This document shows positions 7,685 to 13,661 of a stretch of 19,729 bases of DNA, in pieces. This DNA comes from Sulfuricurvum sp. (GTDB taxonomy: Bacteria > Campylobacterota > Campylobacteria > Campylobacterales > Sulfurimonadaceae). Within the stretch, counting starts at the first letter, position 1, and each line of letters begins with the position of its first letter. The stretch lies in assembly GCA_030679635.1 (NCBI GenBank), contig JAUXSZ010000004.1:1-19729 (forward strand), in the 5' to 3' direction. Made by a program: the position numbers and the translations under genes. The notes below the pieces were generated by a model that worked only from the letters and a program-made list of their open reading frames with translations, was not told the origin of the DNA and searched no databases.

Positions 7685-7707
7685 ATTATACGCAGTCATA
7701 GATTATA
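7685..7707 (-). promoter_or_regulatory. candidate promoter(s) for the aroQ-folK-flhF-flhG-fliA-fliM-fliY operon
   Basis: Two perfect TATAAT hexamers on the minus strand lie 17 bases apart, at 7685-7690 and 7702-7707. The downstream one is 33 bases before the aroQ ATG, a normal leader length. No good -35 box is seen for either, which is common for sigma-70 promoters of Campylobacterota, as these rely mainly on the -10 element. This is the only gap upstream of ten collinear genes, so a main promoter is expected here. Which hexamer is used cannot be told from sequence. Confidence 0.55.
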
Positions 7708-7773
7708 AGGAACTAAAAAGAGGTTTCATCGCACGGTCCATCTCCTTTTTATCCGCGAAATAGACACATTCGA

Positions 7774-7779
7774 TATACT
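7774..7779 (+). promoter_or_regulatory. candidate -10 element for the hydrolase-sppA pair
   Basis: TATACT at 7774-7779 on the plus strand lies 31 bases before the TTG start at 7811, with AT-rich sequence upstream and no clear -35. An alternative is TTGACT at 7661-7666 with GATTAT 17 bases further on (7684-7689), which would give a long leader. The plus-strand genes must be transcribed from somewhere in the 159-bp gap, but neither site is strong. Confidence 0.35.
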
Positions 7780-7800
7780 TACGCTTATCGATATTTCCAA

Positions 7801-7805
7801 AAGGA
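7801..7805 (+). promoter_or_regulatory. ribosome binding site supporting a TTG start
   Basis: AAGGA at 7801-7805 is five bases before the TTG at 7811. There is no in-frame ATG or GTG between the upstream stop (TAA at 7706-7708) and this point, so the site decides the start of the hydrolase gene. Confidence 0.65.
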
Positions 7806-7810
7806 TTGTT

Positions 7811-9028
7811 TTGCAAATACTTCTCGCCGACGCCATTTTCACCCCGGATGCCATTCTCCGCGATCACGGGATCGTTTTTGAAAAAACCATTCTTGAAATT
7901 GCCCCCAATGACCTACTGAGAGAGACGTACGGTTCACACTGTCAAGAGCTTGGCGCAGGTTCCATCCTCATGAGCGGCCTCATCAATTCCCATGTTCATT
8001 TGGAATTCAGTGCCAACCAATCCACCCTCATATACGGTGGTTTCATGCCATGGCTTTCAAGCGTTATCTCGTCGCGTGATGATCTGATCAATGGCTGTGA
8101 TGACGAATGTATGGAGCGTGCTATACAATCGATGCTGGAGAAAGGGATCACTGCTTTCGGTGCGGTGAGCTCGTACGGATTTGATTTGAGTGCATGCTCC
8201 AATGCACCTCAAAAAGTCGTCTTCTTCAACGAGCTCATCGGTTCCGATCCCAAAATGGCCGATGCGCTCTATGCCGATTTTCAAGAGCGTCTTTTTACAT
8301 CACAAGCGATCAAACGCGAAGGGTTCCATTCCGCGGTTGCGATTCACTCCCCCTACTCCGTCCATCGGGTCATTATCCAGAAAGCTTTAAAATACGCCAA
8401 AGAGAATCATCTACGCGTTACTGCCCATTTTATGGAGAGTTCTTCCGAGCGAACTTGGCTCGATACCAATAGCGGCGATTTCAAGCCTTTTTTTGAAAAT
8501 TTTTTAAAACAGACTCAAGCCGCCAATACGGCAAGGGAGTTTTTAACCTATTTCCGTGACGTCCCTACTCTCTTTACCCATGTCATTCATGCTACTGCGG
8601 ATGAACTGGAGCAGATCCATGACGGCGGTCACACGGTTATCCACTGCCCGATTTCCAACCGTCTCTTAGGAAATGGAATCATCGATTTAGCACGGTTACA
8701 CTCCAATAATATCCGCTGGGTCTGCGGTACCGATGGCCTTAGTTCCAACTATGCCCTGGATCTGTTCGAAGAGATGAAAATCGCTCTTTTTATGCACCAT
8801 TCACTCGATTTACTGACTCTTTCACACCAGCTGTGGCGAAGTGTCACCTGCGATGCGGCAAATGCCCTTGGACTAAATTGTGGTACAATCGCACCTTCTT
8901 TTGATGCAGATATATTGGTTGCACGCATCCACTATCCGATCAACGATCAATTGCCGATACATCTTCTGTTGCGGCCGCCTCATATTGAATCGGTTTATAT
9001 CCTAGGCGACAAAGTAAAAGGGGACTAA
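7811..9028 (+). CDS. mqnX: aminofutalosine deaminase-family metal-dependent hydrolase
   Basis: This is a 405-aa amidohydrolase-superfamily enzyme of the ATZ/TRZ (SsnA-like) branch. Metal ligands are visible: HVH (61-63), His206 in TAHFMES with Glu209, His257 in LFTHVIH, and Asp308 in CGTDGLSSN. HCPISNRLLGNG (278-289) is also typical. It closely resembles what I recall of Nis_0429 of Nitratiruptor, shown to deaminate 6-aminodeoxyfutalosine in futalosine-pathway menaquinone synthesis; HLEFSANxxTLxYGxFxPWL appears shared. Campylobacter and Helicobacter can instead hydrolyse aminofutalosine with MTAN, so the substrate here is inferred; S-adenosylhomocysteine or methylthioadenosine deamination is the alternative. 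The start is TTG with AAGGA five bases upstream. It is followed by sppA after two bases. Confidence 0.85.
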   Translation: MQILLADAIFTPDAILRDHGIVFEKTILEIAPNDLLRETYGSHCQELGAGSILMSGLINSHVHLEFSANQSTLIYGGFMPWLSSVISSRDDLINGCDDECMERAIQSMLEKGITAFGAVSSYGFDLSACSNAPQKVVFFNELIGSDPKMADALYADFQERLFTSQAIKREGFHSAVAIHSPYSVHRVIIQKALKYAKENHLRVTAHFMESSSERTWLDTNSGDFKPFFENFLKQTQAANTAREFLTYFRDVPTLFTHVIHATADELEQIHDGGHTVIHCPISNRLLGNGIIDLARLHSNNIRWVCGTDGLSSNYALDLFEEMKIALFMHHSLDLLTLSHQLWRSVTCDAANALGLNCGTIAPSFDADILVARIHYPINDQLPIHLLLRPPHIESVYILGDKVKGD

Positions 9029-9030
9029 TT

Positions 9031-9900
9031 ATGGAAATACTCAAAAAAATAGCCTCATGTCTGGCTTCACTCTTGCGATTCATTCAAGCAAATTTTAAAG
9101 CAACCCTGCTGGTTCTTTTCGTTCTCTGGCTCGTCATCCCCTCTGGAGAAGAGGGCATTGCGTCCCATAATCTTGAAAAAATTTCCCTTGTAGGGCCGAT
9201 TCTCGATGCCACCTCTATTGTTCAGCAAATCGACGAAGTGAGAGAAGACGAAGAGATCAAAGGGGTCTTGTTCAGCATTGACTCTCCCGGCGGTGCCGTT
9301 GCCCCCTCTGTGGAGATTGCTTATGCGATAAAACGGCTTGCGGAAGTTAAGCCGGCAGTTGTCTATGCGGCGGGGATCATGGCGAGCGGCGGATACTACT
9401 CGGCGATATGGGGAACGGAAATTTTCGCCAATCCAGGCAGTATGATAGGTTCCATCGGAGTCATTTTAGAGGGTGCCGATATTTCTGAGCTGATGCACAA
9501 AGTGGGGGTAAAAACCCAAATTGTTCACGCGGGTACTTATAAACAAGTAGGAACCTTTGATCGCCCATGGAGCACTATAGAACGGGCCGAACTTGAAAAA
9601 GTAATCAAGGGAACCTACTCCCTTTTTGTCGGTGACGTTGCCCGTGCCCGTAAGCTGGATCTGAATAAAAGCGCTGAGTATGCTGATGCCCATATCTTTA
9701 CCGCTCAACAAGCACAAAAAGTCGGACTCATTGACCAAATCGGCGTCGAATTTGATGCCAAAAAGCGCGTTGAGCAGCTTACCAATATTGAAGATCCGAT
9801 CTGGAATAAAGAAGACCCTATGGACCGATTCTTTAAACGCTTTGCGGCGGAGGGATCAACCCTCCTGCATACCTATTTTCCGCCGGTTACGTTGAAATAA
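9031..9900 (+). CDS. sppA: signal peptide peptidase SppA (short, 36-kDa type)
   Basis: SppA is an inner-membrane serine protease of family S49 that degrades cleaved signal peptides. The 289-aa protein has a basic N-terminus and one membrane anchor at about 22-37 (NFKATLLVLFVLWLVI), with the catalytic domain outside. The catalytic dyad is Ser119 in GIMASGGYYSA and Lys171 in AGTYKQVG; SIDSPGGAV (82-90) and NPGSMIGSIGVI (134-145) are further S49 signatures. This is the single-domain form, not the double-length E. coli type. The ATG has AAAGGGGA just upstream, inside the end of the preceding gene, two bases after its stop. The 3' end overlaps the convergent xseA by 14 bases, with no room for a separate terminator. 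Confidence 0.95.
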   Translation: MEILKKIASCLASLLRFIQANFKATLLVLFVLWLVIPSGEEGIASHNLEKISLVGPILDATSIVQQIDEVREDEEIKGVLFSIDSPGGAVAPSVEIAYAIKRLAEVKPAVVYAAGIMASGGYYSAIWGTEIFANPGSMIGSIGVILEGADISELMHKVGVKTQIVHAGTYKQVGTFDRPWSTIERAELEKVIKGTYSLFVGDVARARKLDLNKSAEYADAHIFTAQQAQKVGLIDQIGVEFDAKKRVEQLTNIEDPIWNKEDPMDRFFKRFAAEGSTLLHTYFPPVTLK

Positions 9901-11140
9901 TCTGTAACACTTTCGAGCGGACAATCCTCCGCTCATTCATCGCTTCATACTCATCTCCGACTTGCAACTCATCCAGATCGATCACTTTCCCCTCACGGGC
10001 AATCTGGGCAAATCCGCTCTTATTTTTATTTTTCGGATGATTGGCATTAAAACCTTCGGTTAACTGTGTGATCACAAACTGCTTTTGTCGCAGTGTCGAT
10101 TCGATGCTTTGTGTCAACCGCTCCATCAACGGAGAAAGCTCACGTTTACTCTGTTCTATTCGCTGTACCATCTGTCGGTTCAAACGTTCTTTTAGCTCTT
10201 TAACAAGCTCGCTTTGCACTTCCAAACGATGCTCTACCCCGTGGCGTTTGAACGCCTCTTGCATCGATAGAAGCTGTTCTCGCTTGCGTTCCAACCTCTG
10301 AGCAACCATCCCATACGCACCATAGCGCATCTCATCAATACTCTGCATCAGCTCATTGCGATCGGGAAGCAACATCTGCATAGCGGCACTGGGGGTAGGT
10401 GCACGCATATCCGCTACATAATCACTGATTACCCAGTCAATCTCATGCCCCACTGCCGAAATAACCGGTGTTTGCATCGCAAAAATGGCATCCGCTACCA
10501 CTTCTTCATTGAACGGCCACAGGTCTTCAACGCTTCCGCCGCCACGCCCCACAACCACGGCATCACACCCTAGCGTATCCGAAAGTTTTAGCGCATCTGC
10601 TATCATCGCGGCTGCCCTATCTCCTTGAACCAATACATCAATAACAATGAGATTTACGAGTGGCCATCTTGTTGTTGCAACACGCTGCATATCCTGCAGT
10701 GCTGCCCCTGTAGCCGATGTCACCAATGCAATGGTTCGGGGGAATTTTGGAAACGGTTTTTTACGAGATGGATCGAAATACCCTTTTTCTTCAAGCTTTT
10801 TTTTGAGCTGTTCGAAGGCTACTGCCAATGCTCCTGCCCCAAACGGTTCCACGCTGACACAGTTAATCTGATATTCTCCGCGAGGCTTGTAAAGGCTTAA
10901 CGCGCCATGGATCACGACATGCGCTCCCTCATCGAGAGAAAACTTCAATCGCGCCGCATTGCCGCGGAACATCACGCATTTGATACTCGATTCGGAATCT
11001 TTAAGGGTAAAGTAGATGTGACCGCTGCCGTGCTTGGTGACACGAGAAAGTTCTCCCTCAACACTGACAAATTCAAAGGTTGTCTCCAAAAATGTTTTAA
11101 TCTGCTCATTAAGATTGCTAACGCTTAAAGTAAAAGCCAT
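9887..11140 (-). CDS. xseA: exodeoxyribonuclease VII large subunit
   Basis: XseA is the catalytic large subunit of exonuclease VII, which degrades single-stranded DNA from both ends in complex with XseB. The 417-aa protein has an N-terminal OB-fold (about 1-100), a catalytic region with GRGGGSVEDLW (198-208), SAVGHEIDW (228-236) and ADMRAPTPSAA (243-253), then a long coiled-coil (about 260-360) that would bind XseB, and a C-terminal region. I place the start at ATG 11140, four bases after the ubiE stop. A TTG at 11161 would add seven residues, but the family begins near MAFTLSVSNLNE. xseB is not in this window. It is the last minus-strand gene before the convergent pair. Confidence 0.95.
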   Translation of the reverse strand: MAFTLSVSNLNEQIKTFLETTFEFVSVEGELSRVTKHGSGHIYFTLKDSESSIKCVMFRGNAARLKFSLDEGAHVVIHGALSLYKPRGEYQINCVSVEPFGAGALAVAFEQLKKKLEEKGYFDPSRKKPFPKFPRTIALVTSATGAALQDMQRVATTRWPLVNLIVIDVLVQGDRAAAMIADALKLSDTLGCDAVVVGRGGGSVEDLWPFNEEVVADAIFAMQTPVISAVGHEIDWVISDYVADMRAPTPSAAMQMLLPDRNELMQSIDEMRYGAYGMVAQRLERKREQLLSMQEAFKRHGVEHRLEVQSELVKELKERLNRQMVQRIEQSKRELSPLMERLTQSIESTLRQKQFVITQLTEGFNANHPKNKNKSGFAQIAREGKVIDLDELQVGDEYEAMNERRIVRSKVLQIIST

Positions 11141-11144
11141 AAAA

Positions 11145-11852
11145 CTATTTTTTGCGTGCAATCATCAGCGTTGAAATATCCATCGAAAAACTTTTAACAT
11201 AAAGCATTTCAAATCCAGCTTCTTCGAGCTCTTGAGACATATTCCCGACACTCAAAAAACCTTCGATGGAATCGGGTAAATAACGATACGCTTCATAATT
11301 ATTGGAGATAAGTCCGCCGATACGAGGAAGTACATTATTCATATACCAATCGCGTATTTTTCCCAATACTGAAGGTGTTTCATTCTTCATAAATTCAAGA
11401 ATTACCACCAATCCTCCCATTTTGAGAACACGATTAAATTCTAAAAATGCAGCTTGGCGTTCCATCACATTGCGAATACCGTACGAAATACTAATAATGT
11501 CCGCCGAGCCGTTTTCACGCGGTAACGCAGTTGCAGGTGCAATGTAAAAGGATAACGAGGGGAACTTCTCGCGTCCAACACCTACCATCCCCTCGGATGG
11601 GTCAATCCCGATAATCTCATCGATTTGAATTTTTGATTCTTCCGCGATTCGCTTCCAATATCCCATCATATCACCCGTACCGCAGGCAACATCGACAATA
11701 GATAAGGCATTGTCACCACAATAACCAAAAGCTTTTGTACACGCTTTTTTCCGCCAAATCGTATCGACACCCATACTAAGAACCCGATTTGCGCGATCAT
11801 AAGTGGGGGCAATATCATTAAACATCGATACAATTTTTTCTTGGCGAGTCAT
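11145..11852 (-). CDS. ubiE: demethylmenaquinone methyltransferase UbiE/MenG
   Basis: This S-adenosylmethionine-dependent enzyme methylates demethylmenaquinone to menaquinone, the last step of the pathway. The 235-aa length is normal. It shows KIVSMFNDIAPTYDRANRVLS (6-26 region), SAM motif I VDVACGTGDM (53-62), GIDPSEGM (82-89), ISYGIRNV (122-129) and the post-motif LKMGGLVVILEF (143-154). Since Campylobacterota are expected to make menaquinone only, MenG activity is more likely than ubiquinone methylation. The ATG has AGGAAG eight bases upstream and lies 12 bases after the ribD stop. It and the hydrolase at 7811 would serve the same quinone pathway, although they are on different transcripts. 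Confidence 0.95.
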   Translation of the reverse strand: MTRQEKIVSMFNDIAPTYDRANRVLSMGVDTIWRKKACTKAFGYCGDNALSIVDVACGTGDMMGYWKRIAEESKIQIDEIIGIDPSEGMVGVGREKFPSLSFYIAPATALPRENGSADIISISYGIRNVMERQAAFLEFNRVLKMGGLVVILEFMKNETPSVLGKIRDWYMNNVLPRIGGLISNNYEAYRYLPDSIEGFLSVGNMSQELEEAGFEMLYVKSFSMDISTLMIARKK

Positions 11853-11864
11853 ACTGTTTACTTC

Positions 11865-12875
11865 CTATTTCTTTTTCATCCAGAGGATTATATCTTCATG
11901 GATTTTAGCGCTCATTACCTCAAAGTCCTCTGTTGTTTGGCCAATACTATGCAATCCGCCACCAATTTTTGGGGCAATATAGCTGAGATACCAATCGCAT
12001 ACGTCACGGGTCGCTTCCATCATCGCCGCTCCCCCCTCAATCATCACCAACGAATACTCATCCATCCGCTTCAGTGTCGATTCGATAAATACGTTGCGCT
12101 TTGGAATGTTAAAAAGAGGGATCGTGCGATCGAAGTCATCGGCATGCGAATAGATCAATACGTCCGGAGCTTTTCCGTTCACCATTCGTGCATCCAGCGT
12201 CGGACGATCAAGGCGAACCGTATTTCCGCCAATCACGATCAGATCACACGCGTCTCTTAATGCATGCACATGCTCTCGAGACGTTGTCGAACTGACGATT
12301 CCGCCATCTATCGTACCGTCAAGCCTTTGCGCCCATTTGAAAAAGACGAACGGCTTCTTCTGCCATCGGATAAAAGGTTCCAAAAGTTTTGCTCCCTCTT
12401 CTTCCATCACGCCGAAGGTGCAAGCAATACCGGCTTGCGTCAAAATATCACCTCCGCCGGCAGCCTCCGCATTAGGATCTTTACACGAAATAAAGAGTGA
12501 TTTAATCCCCAAGTCACGAATGAGTAAAGCGCATGAGGGTGTTTTTCCGCTGTGAGCACAGGGTTCGAGAGTGACCGCCATACGAACAGTTTCAAACAGT
12601 CCGTTATGGTGAGCTTTGAGATAATCATGAATAACGAATGAATCATCGCAGTTCGATAATGCCGTGTCACCGCTAAGGGAAATATAGGCGTCGCGCAATG
12701 CGTATACCTCGGCATGCGGACCGCCCGCTCTTTTATGGGCAGAAACAGAGAGTATCTCTCCGTGAGGCCCGATACAGACAGCACCGACGCTGGGATTTGG
12801 AAAAGTTAAGAGTTGATAGTCCCACGCTGCGTTGAGCGCGAGTTTCATAGGAGAGTAGGTATCAGCGGACTCCAT
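11865..12875 (-). CDS. ribD: bifunctional riboflavin deaminase/reductase RibD
   Basis: RibD deaminates 2,5-diamino-6-ribosylamino-4(3H)-pyrimidinone 5'-phosphate and then reduces its ribosyl chain, in riboflavin synthesis. The N-terminal CMP/dCMP-deaminase-like domain has PNPSVGAV (27-34), HAE (54-56) and EPCAHSGKTPSC (104-115), all zinc and catalytic residues. The reductase domain begins near 175 with FFKWAQRLDGTIDG, then IVIGGNTVRLDRPTLDAR and VMIEGGAAMM. The HAE-to-PC spacing is about 51 residues, whereas typical RibD has about half that, so an insertion of roughly 27 residues lies at about 65-95. I chose ATG 12875, which overlaps the rimP stop by one base (TAATG); a GTG at 12881 is an alternative adding two residues. 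Confidence 0.93.
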   Translation of the reverse strand: MESADTYSPMKLALNAAWDYQLLTFPNPSVGAVCIGPHGEILSVSAHKRAGGPHAEVYALRDAYISLSGDTALSNCDDSFVIHDYLKAHHNGLFETVRMAVTLEPCAHSGKTPSCALLIRDLGIKSLFISCKDPNAEAAGGGDILTQAGIACTFGVMEEEGAKLLEPFIRWQKKPFVFFKWAQRLDGTIDGGIVSSTTSREHVHALRDACDLIVIGGNTVRLDRPTLDARMVNGKAPDVLIYSHADDFDRTIPLFNIPKRNVFIESTLKRMDEYSLVMIEGGAAMMEATRDVCDWYLSYIAPKIGGGLHSIGQTTEDFEVMSAKIHEDIILWMKKK

Positions 12876-13306
12876 TACCACTCAAAATAGGTCTTGGCCT
12901 TGCTAATGCTGCGAAAAGGGACAGTCTTATCCCCATCCTCTTTCGTCTTGATGGTAATGTCTTCGCTCGTAACCGCGATCAACTCCCCTTCAAATTTCTC
13001 TTTGTCCATGGTTGAAAGGGATACTTTTTCCCCAACAGACTGAATGAAATGATCCAACGTTTTAAGGCGGCGCTCAATTCCTGGGGAACTGACTTCAAGC
13101 CGATAATCTCCGCTGACAGGAGAGGTGATGTCCAAAAGCGGAGAAATCAAATGGGAAAGGTTCGCACATTGATCCAAACTGACACCGCCGGGAGCCGTCA
13201 CGCTCACCCGATAGATCGTATTTTCATTTTCATTGACAATGGCCGTATCGTAAAGAGACAACCCTACCGATTCAACCATTTTTTTGATATCGCTCTCAAG
13301 ACTCAT
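12875..13306 (-). CDS. rimP: ribosome maturation factor RimP
   Basis: RimP helps assemble the 30S subunit. The 143-aa protein shows YRLEVSSPGIERRLK (82-96 region), the family's hallmark, then a C-terminal SH3-like domain with FEGELIAV and ITIKTKEDGDKTVPF. The ATG at 13306 is preceded by a strong AAGGAG seven bases away, giving MSLESDIKKMVES. A TTG at 13345 would add 13 basic residues unlike the family and is not preferred. The start lies 11 bases inside rbfA and the stop overlaps ribD. In most bacteria rimP heads a nusA-infB operon; here it is downstream of rbfA and nusA is not in the window. Confidence 0.94.
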   Translation of the reverse strand: MSLESDIKKMVESVGLSLYDTAIVNENENTIYRVSVTAPGGVSLDQCANLSHLISPLLDITSPVSGDYRLEVSSPGIERRLKTLDHFIQSVGEKVSLSTMDKEKFEGELIAVTSEDITIKTKEDGDKTVPFRSISKAKTYFEW

Positions 13307-13661
13307 CTTTCTTCTCCTTGGAGATTTTGGCAAAAAGTGCCTCAATATTTTGACTACGCTTTAGGGTATCATCAAATACAAAGGTTAATGTAGGGGAGCG
13401 AAACCACCCTTGGTCCCGTAAACAATACTCTTCAAGAATCGGACGCGCTTTTTCTAACATACGGATAAAAGCGGCTTGTTCTTGCGGAGTATAGGTATGA
13501 GGATCAAGATAGATTTTAGCATCACTGCGGCCGCGTGAACAGCGGACATCAATCACATCGACCTCACGAAGGCGCGCATCTGATAGTTGCGACAGCGCTT
13601 CAGGGATCAACTCTTTGAGGATCGATTCCGTTCGCTTTACTTTAATCTGTCCAGGAGTCAC
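13296..13661 (-). CDS. rbfA: 30S ribosome-binding factor RbfA
   Basis: RbfA binds the immature 30S subunit near the 5' helix of 16S rRNA and is needed for late maturation and cold growth. The 121-aa protein has the KH-like fold pattern: KRTESILKELIPEALSQL at the N-terminus, then SDARLREVDVIDV and SDAKIYLDP, and a C-terminal LTFVFDDTLKRSQNIEALF resembling the usual L.F..D.s...g..i..ll ending. The start is GTG (GTGA overlap with the infB stop at 13658-13661), so translation is likely coupled to infB. The 3' end overlaps rimP by 11 bases. The divergence is typical for this small protein; identity rests on both sequence and position after infB. Confidence 0.93.
   Translation of the reverse strand: MTPGQIKVKRTESILKELIPEALSQLSDARLREVDVIDVRCSRGRSDAKIYLDPHTYTPQEQAAFIRMLEKARPILEEYCLRDQGWFRSPTLTFVFDDTLKRSQNIEALFAKISKEKKDES
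13314..13319 (-). promoter_or_regulatory. ribosome binding site that fixes the rimP start
   Basis: A perfect AAGGAG on the minus strand lies seven bases before the ATG at 13306, within the last codons of rbfA. It argues against the longer TTG-started form. Confidence 0.75.

Larger units (their letters stand above)
7703..7816 (-). other. short minus-strand open frame resembling a gene 3' end (possible remnant or small ORF)
   Basis: On the minus strand a frame ending in TAA at 7705-7703 reads with protein-like composition through the gap, including the stretches NNPFGNIDKRKYIECV and YFADKKEMDRAMKPLFSSL just before the stop. The frame stays open back to 7912, but above about 7810 it runs codon-for-codon antisense to the hydrolase gene and is probably its shadow. 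The only starts are a TTG at 7816 with a poor ribosome site and a GTG at 7867 without one. It may be the surviving 3' end of a gene once upstream of aroQ, a small ORF, or chance: 35 open codons is not statistically rare. I do not recognise the sequence. Confidence 0.3.

Noticed and set aside
7661..7689. TTGACT and GATTAT with a 17-base spacer on the plus strand as a promoter for the hydrolase.
   Set aside because: The -10 matches only four of six positions and the leader would be over 110 bases; kept only as an alternative to TATACT at 7774.
9869..9911. GTTAC...GTAAC inverted repeat near the sppA/xseA overlap as a terminator.
   Set aside because: A five-base stem with a 13-base loop and no following T-run is too weak.
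11141..11161. Longer xseA starting at TTG 11161.
   Set aside because: It adds seven residues not expected in the family and overlaps ubiE; ATG 11140 directly precedes the conserved N-terminus.
13307..13345. Longer rimP starting at TTG 13345.
   Set aside because: The added basic residues come from the rbfA overlap; a perfect AAGGAG supports ATG 13306.
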